The position numbers were made by a program, and so were the translations under genes. Positions 42,182 to 51,800 of a stretch of 64,000 nt of DNA are shown piece after piece. The stretch is from Adhaeribacter soli (GTDB lineage: Bacteria; Bacteroidota; Bacteroidia; Cytophagales; Hymenobacteraceae). Within the stretch, counting starts at the first letter, position 1; each line of letters opens with the position of its first letter. The notes beneath the pieces were generated by a model. The model was not told where the DNA came from and ran no database searches. It saw only the letters and a list, made by a program, of their open reading frames with translations. The stretch lies in contig NZ_VTWT01000003.1 of assembly GCF_008727925.1 (NCBI RefSeq), positions 124,001 through 188,000 of the forward strand, in the 5' to 3' direction.

Positions 42182-44036
42182 ACCTAATTCCGATCGTCTG
42201 AAAGCGGAGTTCCGGCAAAAGCTGGAAAAATATGAAGTAGCCCCCTCGGAAAGCCTGTGGGAGCGTTTGGACCTGAGCCTGGAAAAGGAAGCAGCAGCGG
42301 CCTATAAAAACCGCATGCGCATTTATGCTAGGCTGGCAGCGGCCTGCCTGTTGCTGCTGGTTGCCTTTTCTCTGGTGTTTGTTTCCGGTAGTTTACAACC
42401 CTATAGCGAACAGGATCCAAGGGTGGTCATTTTCGGAAATATAACGGATCAGGAGCAGGCACCGATGGTAGCAGAGAACGCAACGCCAGCAGATAACCGG
42501 CTGCCGAAGAACGCTATTGCTTCCGGTAAAAAAGTGCAGCCCTCCGCTCCCGGAAAAGAAATGACGGAGCCGGATTTAGAACAGCAGGGAATAGGAACAA
42601 CAGGAACTGAAACCGGGGAACTTAGGCTACAGGCAGAAGAACCCCTTTCCGCTTTAACTGACAATGAGGCCCGGCATGAAGCGCGGGATCAGGAACATGG
42701 GGTTGCAAGTAAGAATAGCGTGCCTCTTATTGCTGCTGCCACGTCTGCTGTAAAAAGCACCGCACCAGAACTCAACACGCTATCCGGATCAAATACTTCG
42801 ACTGTATCTGCCGGAAAGCTAAATACGGGTAGCGCTTATTCCCCGGAAATCAAAACAGGTATTACCGCAAGCGCAGCAAAAATGGCCATAGCCTCCACCG
42901 AAGGCGCCGATGGCAATAATATTGGAAAGCAAACGGCAGATTCAGAGCAAGCATCAGAATCTGCCGGCAGTCTGGCAAGGGAAACAAAGGGGCAGCCTCA
43001 GGAAATTGCTTCGGCTTTAGTAAGTGAGAATAACCCATTGGAAGGCACCGGAGATAGTCCGGGTGAAAGCAGGGAGGATGCATTTGCAGCAATAAAAGAT
43101 CCGGCAATTTTCGAAGAAGTAATAAAACTGCCGGCGCTTATATCTCTAACCAGGCTGGATTCGGTTTTAGCTGGCACTCAGCAAGAGGAAACCAAAAAAG
43201 ACAAGCCGCTTAAAAATGTTTCCCGGTGGGCTGTTAAGGTAGCCTATGCCGGCTCTAGTTTCGATCCCGGAATGAGATTAGCGAGCCAGGTAGATGAAGT
43301 GCCTCCTGTAAAAGATAATTTTGGAAGCAGCCTGATATTGCCTAGTCCGCACGCCAGAAAAATGCAGAGCGTTCAGCAATACCATGCTGCCATCGATGAA
43401 TTTAATCACAATACCAAAGCTGTTTACTCTTTCCGGGTAAGTGTACTGGCAGATTATAAGTTAACCGAGTATTTCAGCCTGCAGAGCGGCCTGCATATTT
43501 CTCAAAACCGTGCTGTAACTTCTTCCACCTACCTGTTTCAGGGAAGGGGCACAGCCTCAGGTGCTCTCACCACTTTAACAGCCGGGCCGGAACAGGAAAC
43601 GATCCTGCAAACCGTTATGGGGCAGGAATACGAGCCGTTTACCCGCTATATTCAGACTGAGGCTTTTGAAGTGGAATATCGCTATTATTATGTCGGCGTT
43701 CCGCTTAACCTGCGTTTTCAGTTAGGTAATAAAGCTTTCCGCTACTTTGCCGCAACCGGTATTTCGTTAAACCAGTTAATGCGGGCCGAAACCCGGAACA
43801 AGCATGCTGAATTCGGTAACGTGGCAGTGGAAAAGGGATTCTACCGGCAAATGATGCCCACAGCTATGTTGCAGCTCGGAATCGGCTATAAAGTGGCGGA
43901 ACGCCTGCAGCTGGAAACAGCCCTGGAAGGTACGCGAAATTTAAGGTCGCTTATAGAAGATGTGCAGGTGGCCGGAAGAAAACAACATTACGGGAAAGGC
44001 CTTGGAGCATCTGTTGGATTAAGCTATAGTTTTTAA
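42165..44036 (+). CDS. Anti-sigma-like/single-TM protein fused to an outer-membrane beta-barrel domain
   Basis: A 623-aa protein encoded directly behind the sigma factor. The N-terminal ~50 residues are charged and helical ('FRQKLEKYEVAPSESLWERLDLSLEKE'), as in Bacteroidota anti-sigma-like proteins; a single membrane segment follows at ~53-75 ('LAAACLLLLVAFSLVFVSGSL'); then ~270 low-complexity residues rich in Ala, Ser, Glu and Thr; and from about residue 350 a strand-rich domain ('WAVKVAYAGSSFDPGMRL', 'SLQSGLHISQNRAV', 'YRYYYVGVPLNLRFQL', 'LGIGYKVAERLQLETALEG') ending in Phe, like an outer-membrane beta-barrel. If real, the protein would span both membranes through its long linker, or the barrel-like part folds in the periplasm. 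A role as anti-sigma factor is inferred from the overlap. Confidence 0.78.
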   Translation: MRKSAEPNSDRLKAEFRQKLEKYEVAPSESLWERLDLSLEKEAAAAYKNRMRIYARLAAACLLLLVAFSLVFVSGSLQPYSEQDPRVVIFGNITDQEQAPMVAENATPADNRLPKNAIASGKKVQPSAPGKEMTEPDLEQQGIGTTGTETGELRLQAEEPLSALTDNEARHEARDQEHGVASKNSVPLIAAATSAVKSTAPELNTLSGSNTSTVSAGKLNTGSAYSPEIKTGITASAAKMAIASTEGADGNNIGKQTADSEQASESAGSLARETKGQPQEIASALVSENNPLEGTGDSPGESREDAFAAIKDPAIFEEVIKLPALISLTRLDSVLAGTQQEETKKDKPLKNVSRWAVKVAYAGSSFDPGMRLASQVDEVPPVKDNFGSSLILPSPHARKMQSVQQYHAAIDEFNHNTKAVYSFRVSVLADYKLTEYFSLQSGLHISQNRAVTSSTYLFQGRGTASGALTTLTAGPEQETILQTVMGQEYEPFTRYIQTEAFEVEYRYYYVGVPLNLRFQLGNKAFRYFAATGISLNQLMRAETRNKHAEFGNVAVEKGFYRQMMPTAMLQLGIGYKVAERLQLETALEGTRNLRSLIEDVQVAGRKQHYGKGLGASVGLSYSF

Positions 44037-44132
44037 GTGCTTCCATTTAGTACTTCCATTTACCGTTTTCCGGGATATTATTGGTCCTGCAATGGTTTAT
44101 TTAGTTTTAAGTTTTATTTTGTTTCCTTACTA

Positions 44133-44210
44133 TCATTCTGAAAGAAACTTGTAATTTTTGTGCTTTGAACTCACCGGTTCCTTTCAGAATGACAATCGTA
44201 GCAGTCTAAT
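44133..44210. repeat. Palindromic intergenic repeat, copy 1
   Basis: TCATTCTGAAAG (44133-44144) is complementary to CTTTCAGAATGA (44181-44192), followed by CAATCGTAGCAGT. The same arm, AAACTTGT core and tail recur at 55083-55155. Confidence 0.75.
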
Positions 44211-44268
44211 GTAAATTCGTCCAAATACTTGGCTGTCAGTACTCAATTCAACTTCAAACATTCAGCTT

Positions 44269-44712
44269 ATGAGAAAAGGAATGCTGCTGCGCTTCCACGC
44301 GGCCCGGCTGCGTGCGTTTAGCAAAACGTTTGTTGCCTTTTTAATGGTAGCGGGTTTGGTATCCTGCGAACAGCGTGGCTGCGATAATCCGGTACCGCAA
44401 GCTGCCTGCAATACGTTTGTAACTGTGGAAATTGATCCCTGCTGGAATTCTTTCCTGGGCAACACGCTTTTACGCACCGATAACGGGGAGCTGCTGCTGC
44501 CGCAAAACAGCCTGATGGATTTGCCTGAACTGCAACAGGGGCAACGGGTAAAAATAGCGTATCTCGTAGAAAAGGCCGATCCGGTTTATGCAAACAGCTG
44601 TACGTATGTACAGGCCCCGGAGGAAACCATTCCGGTAACCATTACGTGTTTCGAAGAACCGGTCTTTTTCTGCGGTACAGGCACTGATGCGGAGACCTTC
44701 AGCGGTCATTAA
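44269..44712 (+). CDS. Cys-rich lipoprotein of unknown function
   Basis: A 147-aa protein with a lipoprotein signal; the lipobox GLVSC places the lipidated Cys at residue 33, after a basic n-region of about 20 residues (a start at the fifth codon is also possible). The mature part has several Cys ('QRGCDNPVPQAACN', 'IDPCWNSF', 'NSCTYV', 'ITCF', 'FFCGTG') likely to form disulphides in the periplasm. No family recognised. It stands alone, between palindromic repeats, downstream of the sigma/anti-sigma pair. Confidence 0.7.
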   Translation: MRKGMLLRFHAARLRAFSKTFVAFLMVAGLVSCEQRGCDNPVPQAACNTFVTVEIDPCWNSFLGNTLLRTDNGELLLPQNSLMDLPELQQGQRVKIAYLVEKADPVYANSCTYVQAPEETIPVTITCFEEPVFFCGTGTDAETFSGH

Positions 44713-44841
44713 TTGTCTTGTTCCGGTGCCGGTAATCTTGGTTAAGCTGTAGCTTCTGAAAAGCAGAAAACCGGTCTGTTTAAGGATATTATAATTCTTA
44801 TTTGCCTGGTCTGAGGCCTACTCCTACGGAGCTCATTGCCG

Positions 44842-44956
44842 TCTGCTTTAGCTGACGGTAAAAGGCTGCAATTCGGCTTTAGCCAAACAATTCCTTCAGA
44901 AAAAAAAGATTAGGCTAAGCCATGGCTCTATTTCGAGAACCGTCAGCTAAAGCAGA
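44842..44956. repeat. Palindromic repeat with 18-bp perfect arms
   Basis: TCTGCTTTAGCTGACGGT (44842-44859) is the exact reverse complement of 44939-44956. Inside are GGCTTTAGCC and TTAGGCTAAGCC blocks. It lies between two convergent genes and is of a dispersed type known from Cytophagales. Confidence 0.75.
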
Positions 44957-44986
44957 AGGTAATGCTTTTTTGAGTTTTCCGGACGT

Positions 44987-47900
44987 TTACTTTATAATTT
45001 CCAGCCAGCCTTTCCAGTTTTTGCCTTCAGTATCGCGGAGGTGGTAATAATAAACGCCGCTGCTCAGGTTATCGCTGTTAAATTCATCTTGGTAGTTCTC
45101 GCGTTCGTAAACCAGGTGGCCCCAGCGGCTGTAGATTTTTAGCGTTTGCGGCAGGCAGGTTACTTTCGGTACAAAGGTGTCATTCTTACCGTCGCCGTTT
45201 GGCGTAATAATATTCGGGATAATCGATTTGACCACCCTCAGCTGAGAAACCGAATAAGAACGAACGCATTCCCGGCCGAAATCGGTAGTCAGCTGAACGG
45301 AATAAGTGCCCTCTTCGGTATAAACGTGTTCCGGGTTCTCTTCGGTAGAAATGGTGCCATCGCCAAAATCCCAGTGGTAGTTTTTTCCGAGCGGGAAGTT
45401 GTTTTTAAAGTTTATTTTCAGGGGCGTGTAACCGGCAATCAGGCTGTCTGCGGAATTGCAGTTTGGGTAGGGTAAAACGGTCTGAATTTCGGCCGTTGGC
45501 TCAATTTCTATGATCTTTGTTGCTTTATACGTGCAGTTGCCGGTAACCACCGAGTAAGTTAAAGTATGCCGCCCTACGCCAACCGAGGCCGGGGCAAATA
45601 CGCCATTGCTCGTTACGCCATCCCCGCTCCAGGTGCCGCCTGTCGGGCTCATCCCTGCCAGCGTAAAGGGTGCAGTTCCGGCACAAACGCCCTCGTTAGG
45701 CCCTGCCGAAACCGGAATGGGTGTTTCCACTTCCACCGTATCGGTGGCGGTGGCGGTACAGGAATTCTTATCGGTAAAACTGTAGGTAATAACGTGGCGG
45801 CCCGGCCCGGCAGCCTCCGGAGACCACAGGTTGCCGGTTTGTATGCCGGGGCCGTTGAACGTGCCGCCAGGCGTGGAGGGTACCAGTAGCACCGGTTTGT
45901 CGGAGAGGCAGTATTTGTCATTCTTCAGTCCGGAAAAATTTACTGCCGGCTGGGTTACTACGGTAATTACCTTGTTTGCGGTGCTCTGGCAGGTACCCAC
46001 CACCACCGTATACGTTAAAGCGTGCGAACCAAGGCCAGCAACCGCCGGATCGAAAACCCCGCCGGAAGTTACCCCGGGGCCGCTCCAGGTGCCGCCGGAA
46101 GGGGTGCCGGCAATGGTGAAAGGGGCCGCGTTTAAGCACGCCTGTTGGGTGGTGCCGGTTACGGCAGCGCTTACGGCGAAATCGAATTTTACGGCCGCGT
46201 TGTTGCAGTTACGGCGGTTGCGATCAGGGTTATTGGCAGTGCCGTTGGTAGTAGACCAGGCGTTGGGCGTGGTAGGGAAGGCGTTGTTGCCGCCGCAGCC
46301 GGCGCAAACGGCCTGGTAAACAAAACCGCGCTTATCGAACCTGGAAGTGCCGCCATCTACGTGTTCCGGTACGCTTCCTCCTAAAAAAGAAGCATAATCA
46401 AGCTGGGTAGCATTCTGCGAAAGCTGCATCAGGTAAAAGTCGGAACCATCGGTGCTCGGTTTTATGGCGTTGGCGGTTACCGGCAATCCGGCCGTGCTGC
46501 CCTGTACATAATCCGGCTCCTGGTGGTTGATTTCGCCCCCCCAGCCACAAACAAATATCCGTTCGCAGTTATCTACCAGAAAGGCTGTTGGGGAAATGTT
46601 GAACTGGCCATCGGCAGAACCAAAGCGGGTAGAAAAGATGCCGGTGGTAAGATTGCTGTTCAGTTTCTGAATAAATTGCCGGCCCACAGGAGTGGAAAAA
46701 ACACCCGGGGTGGCGGGATAATTACCAGCTGTCTGCCCCAGCAGGTAAACGTTATTTTGCCCATCTAACTGCAGAAAGTAAGCCTGGTCGTAGCTACCGC
46801 TTGCTCCGATATACGTTGTCCGGACCAGGTTGCCGTTCATATCAATTTTAGACGCAAAGCCGTCAGGTTCATTCTGCCCGGCCGAATAAGCTGGCTTAAA
46901 AGCGCCGGCAGTTTGTGGAAGGTTATTGCTGGTGGTGCCCCCGCAGATGAATACGTTGAACTGGGTATCTATCTGAACTGAATAAGCAGCATCGTGGCCG
47001 TTTCCTCCCAAATAGCTGCTCCAGACCAGGGAGCTCAGGTCCGGGGAAAGCTTACATACAACGGCATCGGTAGCCGAGCCGGCATGGTTTACCTGAAAAG
47101 GCTTGCTTAGCGGGAAATCCTGGGAGTTGGTGGAAGAAGCAATATAAACGTTATCATTTACATCTATCTGAATATCGCCCCGGAATTGATCGCCGTAGTT
47201 GCGGGTAAGCGGCGAACTTAACCGCAATAGGCCGTCGTTGCCGGAGCCACCCAGGTAGGTTGAACTTAGGAGAGCATCTCCTCCGGCCGATAATTTGCTG
47301 ATCACCAGGTCGGAGCCCGGATTATACCCGAAAAAGCCGAAATTGATGCTGCTTGCCGCGGTATTGTTGTAAGGATTAACGGGAGTGCCGCCGTTATAAG
47401 ATCGGTCAAAAGCATTGGTAGTGGTCGGGTAATTATTGGAACTGGTGGAACCTAGCACCAGGAGTTCGTTCCGGTTATTCACCACAATGCTGTGAGGCGC
47501 ATCTATCCGGCTGCCGCCCAGGTAGGTGGCCCAAACCCGGGAAGTCGGGCCGCTGGCATTCGGGTTGAACTTCATAATGGCCATGTTTATAATGCCGGTG
47601 AAGCTGGTTTTAAAAGCACCGGGCGTTACCGGAAAAGTTCCGGGCCACACGTTCCGTACCAGACCGCCGGAATAAATATTCCCATCTTCGTCGTAAGTAG
47701 CCGTGCAACCCCAGTTGTCGAGAATTGAACCGGTGTAAGACGAAAATACCAGCGTAGGGTCTATTACCAGGGGAAGGTTGCGGCGGTAGCCTTTCGGAAA
47801 TTCAAAAGAGAGCATGTTGCCTTTCAGTTTAAAGCGGCAGGGCACTTCGGTCTTTTTTCCGGCAATAACCTGGTAGGCGTAGGGCTTCTGCTCGGTAACG

Positions 47901-48526
47901 GTATTCACCGAGGTTTTAATTACCAGGTTACCCTGGTCCAGGCGTACGTTTTCGGCGCCCATGTATTCCATTTTAATTAAACCCGGATCGGCTTTGGGCT
48001 GCAGGATGAAGTCGTATTTAAGCTTTTGGCGGTTTTCGTACAGCTGCGCATCTATGCCCGGGTAAAGGTTCTGATAATGCACCACCTCGAAAGCAGGTAC
48101 ACTAGAGGCCCATTGTTTCGGATCATCGCCCAGAAAGTAATTCCGGTAACCGGGCGTCTGCTTATTTCCTTTTACTTCAGTTTGCGGATTAGCCCCTAAA
48201 AAAGAAACGGTATACGTGTGGCCATGTAAAACCTCGGAAGTTACCCCGCCTTCAAAATGGTTGTGCGGGTCGCTTTTAGAAAAATCGGCCTGATCGAGGA
48301 AGCTGAAAACCCACTGATTTGACTTTAAGTAAAGCTGCCCGGCAGGTAATGTAGCATTGAATTTTACGGCCGGGTCCAGCTGGTTACGGTTCTGAATAAA
48401 TTCGAGGCTTTTTTCGTAAACGGGCTCAGTTTTGGGAGGCGTATGCGCCCGGGTAGCAGAAATAAAGAATACCGCTAAAAGCAGGCTTAGAACCGAACGG
48501 CTTAAAAACGTAAAAATACAAGGCAT
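44987..48526 (-). CDS. Large SBBP/Ig/PKD protein with type B T9SS (CHU_C) sorting domain
   Basis: A ~1,179-aa secreted protein. The ATG at 48526 yields a signal peptide ('MPCIFTFLSRSVLSLLLAVFF'); an in-frame ATG 21 codons upstream is less likely. The N-terminal ~230 residues ('SLEFIQNRNQ', 'GYRNYFLGDDPKQWAS', 'YPGIDAQLYENRQKLKYDF') are the conserved domain preceding SBBP propellers. Blades with 'TYLGGSRIDAPHSIVV', 'TYLGGSGNDG', 'SYLGGNGHDAAYSVQI' and 'FLGGSVPEHVDGG' run to about 760. Three Ig-like modules ('GGTWSGPGVTSGGVFDP') and one PKD ('YHWDFGDGTISTEENPEHVY') follow. The last 80 residues are the gliding-motility-type C-terminal domain ('IPNIITPNGDGKNDTF', 'WKGWLEI'). It likely builds surface structures or an exported scaffold. 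Confidence 0.9.
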   Translation of the reverse strand: MPCIFTFLSRSVLSLLLAVFFISATRAHTPPKTEPVYEKSLEFIQNRNQLDPAVKFNATLPAGQLYLKSNQWVFSFLDQADFSKSDPHNHFEGGVTSEVLHGHTYTVSFLGANPQTEVKGNKQTPGYRNYFLGDDPKQWASSVPAFEVVHYQNLYPGIDAQLYENRQKLKYDFILQPKADPGLIKMEYMGAENVRLDQGNLVIKTSVNTVTEQKPYAYQVIAGKKTEVPCRFKLKGNMLSFEFPKGYRRNLPLVIDPTLVFSSYTGSILDNWGCTATYDEDGNIYSGGLVRNVWPGTFPVTPGAFKTSFTGIINMAIMKFNPNASGPTSRVWATYLGGSRIDAPHSIVVNNRNELLVLGSTSSNNYPTTTNAFDRSYNGGTPVNPYNNTAASSINFGFFGYNPGSDLVISKLSAGGDALLSSTYLGGSGNDGLLRLSSPLTRNYGDQFRGDIQIDVNDNVYIASSTNSQDFPLSKPFQVNHAGSATDAVVCKLSPDLSSLVWSSYLGGNGHDAAYSVQIDTQFNVFICGGTTSNNLPQTAGAFKPAYSAGQNEPDGFASKIDMNGNLVRTTYIGASGSYDQAYFLQLDGQNNVYLLGQTAGNYPATPGVFSTPVGRQFIQKLNSNLTTGIFSTRFGSADGQFNISPTAFLVDNCERIFVCGWGGEINHQEPDYVQGSTAGLPVTANAIKPSTDGSDFYLMQLSQNATQLDYASFLGGSVPEHVDGGTSRFDKRGFVYQAVCAGCGGNNAFPTTPNAWSTTNGTANNPDRNRRNCNNAAVKFDFAVSAAVTGTTQQACLNAAPFTIAGTPSGGTWSGPGVTSGGVFDPAVAGLGSHALTYTVVVGTCQSTANKVITVVTQPAVNFSGLKNDKYCLSDKPVLLVPSTPGGTFNGPGIQTGNLWSPEAAGPGRHVITYSFTDKNSCTATATDTVEVETPIPVSAGPNEGVCAGTAPFTLAGMSPTGGTWSGDGVTSNGVFAPASVGVGRHTLTYSVVTGNCTYKATKIIEIEPTAEIQTVLPYPNCNSADSLIAGYTPLKINFKNNFPLGKNYHWDFGDGTISTEENPEHVYTEEGTYSVQLTTDFGRECVRSYSVSQLRVVKSIIPNIITPNGDGKNDTFVPKVTCLPQTLKIYSRWGHLVYERENYQDEFNSDNLSSGVYYYHLRDTEGKNWKGWLEIIK

Positions 48527-48540
48527 AATCGAACAGTTTA

Positions 48541-48560
48541 TACTAAGTATCAGGACAAAA
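48541..48560. repeat. Copy of the CTGATACT repeat (inverted)
   Basis: Reads TTTTGTCCTGATACTTAGTA on the minus strand, about 15 bases upstream of the start codon of the large SBBP protein. Confidence 0.5.
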
Positions 48561-48825
48561 TAAAGCTTAAAAACCCTGAGCCACACCATAGAACTTTATT
48601 GCGGCCCGCAACCTGCTTTAACGCATTTCGGCAAGCAAGGCTGTTCATTCTTTCAGCAGAAACAACAAATTGCTCCGTTGTTTAAACCAAACTTATCCAG
48701 ACAGTTAAAGGTAGCAAATTTACAGGGATTCGGCTTAAAGCCTTCCGCAAATCCGGAAAGTACCGGCTACCATTTTAAGTTTCGTTTTTTGTTTCTGGGT
48801 TAAGCAGCCCGAGTTAGTGGTTATA

Positions 48826-48862
48826 AAACAAAAATACCGGCGCTTTGTCCGGTACTTTTGTT
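48826..48862 (-). terminator. Terminator of the second large SBBP gene
   Basis: AAATACCGG/CCGGTACTTT stem with an eight-base loop. On the minus strand it follows the stop at 48898 by about 35 bases and ends in a T-rich run. Confidence 0.7.
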
Positions 48863-48897
48863 TGCCTGTGGGTTTTTCAGGTTAAATTCCTATGGTT

Positions 48898-51800
48898 TTA
48901 CTTTACTACTTCCAGCCAGCCTTTCCAGGTTTTGCCTTGCGGGTCTTTCAACAGGTAGTAATAAATTCCGGCGCTTAGGTCTTTGCCGTCGAAATTGCCG
49001 GTGTAGTTTTTCTGGGTATAAACCCGCTGGCCCCAGCGGCTGAATAGTTCAAACGAAACCGGCTGGCAGCTTACCATCGGCATAAACGTTTCGTTCTTGT
49101 CGTCGTTGTTCGGCGTAATAATGTTGGGAATAAAAATATCGGAAACCGTAATGGTAGCCACGTTGGAAGTTTCGTTGCAGGTTCCGCCAAAAGTACTGCT
49201 CAGCCTGACGGTATAAGTACCGGGTTTCTGGAACGTATGCGTAGGGTTGGGTTCGGTGGAGATGCTGTTGTCGCCAAAGTCCCATTGGTAGCTGGCGCCG
49301 TTCTGGGCATTGTTCCGGAAGCTTACGGTAAGCGGGGCAAATCCGAAAGGAGCGGCCTGGTTCTCGCAGGTTCCCGCTTGAATGCCGGCGCTGATCACCG
49401 GGGGCGGCGTTATGGTAATAGTTTTTTCGGCAGCGTAGGTGCAATTGCCAATGGTGGCGGTGTAGGTGAGTTTCTGAGGACCTGTTAAGTTTCGGGAAGG
49501 TGTAAACAAGCCATCCGGGCTTACGCCGTTTCCGCTCCAAGTGCCGCCTGTATGGCTTGTGCCGGTCAATTGAAAAGGAGCGTTTAACGCGCAAACAGAT
49601 TCATCCGGACCGGCCAGCAAAGTTGCGACCTCTACGAAAGCCGTATCTGCCCGGGATGCGATGCAGCCGTTAGGATCCGAAAAAGTGTACCGGATTACAT
49701 GACTACCGGGGCCTGCTGCCCTGGGAGACCATTTATCTCCATTAATGATCCCGTTACCGCTGAAGGCCCCGCCGGGAATAGAAGGCGTTAAAAGGACGGC
49801 GGAATCGGAGAGGCAGTAGCTGTTCCGGCTAAGGCCGGTAAAGCTTACTTGTGGCAGCGGATTTACGGTAATGGTTTTGGTTGCCCTGGTTACACAATTA
49901 CCAATGGTAACGGTATACGTTAAGGTTTGCGTACCGATCAAGGTAGCGGAAGGCGTGAACGTGTTGCCGTTTACGCCCGGACCGCTCCAGGTACCTCCGG
50001 CGGGGCTGGCGCCGATCAGCTGAAAGGGAGCGCTGTTCTCGCAAACCGATTGCGCGGTGCCGGCTACCGGATTTGTTACGGCAAAATCGTAAATGAAGGA
50101 GGCCACGTTGCAGTTGCTGCTGTTGTTTACCGAAGACCAGGCATTGGGTGTGGAAGGGAAAGCATTGGTGCCGCCGCAACCGCCACAAAGGGCCTGGTAA
50201 ACGTACCCTCTTTTATCGAGCCGGGAGGTGCCGCCATCTACGTGTTCATTCCCGCTTCCGCCAAAATACGTGGCATAATCCAGGGTAGTAGCATTCTGGG
50301 AAAGCTGCATCAGGTAAAAATCGGTACCGTCGGTATTACTCTTGGTGGCATTAGGCGTAACGGGCATGCCAAAGGTGTTGCCACCTACGTAATTGTTGGG
50401 GTTAATAGCTGATGAAGCATTGACTGAGCCGCCCCAACCTACTACATAGATCCGTTCGCAGTTATCGACCAAAAAGGCGGTAGGAGAAATATTATACGTG
50501 TTGCTGGTAGCTCCCGAACCAAAGCTCAGAGAAAAGTATCCGGTCCTAAGGTTATTGCTCAGTTTCTGAATGAACTGGCGACCTTGCAAAGCCGGGTTGG
50601 CGGCCGAGAAAACGCCCGGTGATGACGGATAGTTCGTGCCGGACTGCCCTAAAAGGTACACATCGTTCACCGCATCGAGTTGCAGGAAATAAGTTTGATC
50701 GTAATTGCTGCTGGCGCCGGCGCCTATGTAAGTGGTTTGCAACAGCGTGTTGCCGCTGCTGCCGATCTTGCAGGCAAAACCATCTACCTGGCCGGCGGTA
50801 TGGGTAGGCTTAAAGCCGCCGGTTGTCTGGGGCAGGTTACCGCTGGCCGTGCCGCCGCAGATGTAAACATTGGCCTGGTTGTCTACCTGAATGGAATAAG
50901 CGGCATCGTCTGCGGTGCCGCCCATATAACTGCTCCAAACCAAGGTGCTCAGGTCGGGGGAAAGCTTGCAAACCACGGCATCGGTAGAGGTAGTAAGGCC
51001 GCCGCCGTGCGTATTCTGAAAGGCATTTACGGTTGGAAAATCGCGGGAGGTGGTGGAGGAAGCAATGTAAATGTTATTGGCCGCATCGGTTACCACATCG
51101 CCCCGGAACTGATCTCCGTAGTTGCGGGTAAGCAAAGAGCTGAAGCCTAAAATGCCATCGTTATTCGTGCCGCCCAGAAAAGTGGAAGCCAGTAACGTGT
51201 TCCCGTTCGGGCTTAGCCTGCTAATGATCAGGTCCGAGCCATCGATGTAAGTGGTTACGTTGAAGTTAAGCGGATCTACGGAAGGAACGCTTGCCGGATT
51301 GTTGAAGCTCCGGTCGTATGCATTGGTAGTGGTAGGGTAAGTAGAAGAGCCTGTAGTGCCAAAGATTATGAGTTCGTCGTTGCTGTTTACCACCAGGCTA
51401 TGCGGTATATCGGTTTGGGGGCCTCCCAAATATGTGGCATAGAGTCTGCTGGCCGGACCCGTAGCCGCTGTCGGGTTGTATTTCATAATGGCAATATCTA
51501 CCAAACCGCGGAAAGAGATCTGATAAGCGCCGGTAGTAACCGGAAACCCGGTGCCAAATACAATACCACCGGAGTACATATTGCCCTGGCTGTCGTAAGT
51601 TGCGGTAAAACCCCAGTTATCTGCCGTGGAAGCTGTAAAGGTGGAATAAATAAGCGTCGGGTCCAGAATTAAGGGGAGGTCTTTGCGGTAACCCTTTGGA
51701 AAAAGAAAGGAAACTTTCTGGCCTTCCAGCCGGAATTTGCAGGGGATTTCCACTTCGCGGCCTTTTATGATCTGGTAGGCATACGGTTTTTGTTCGGTAA

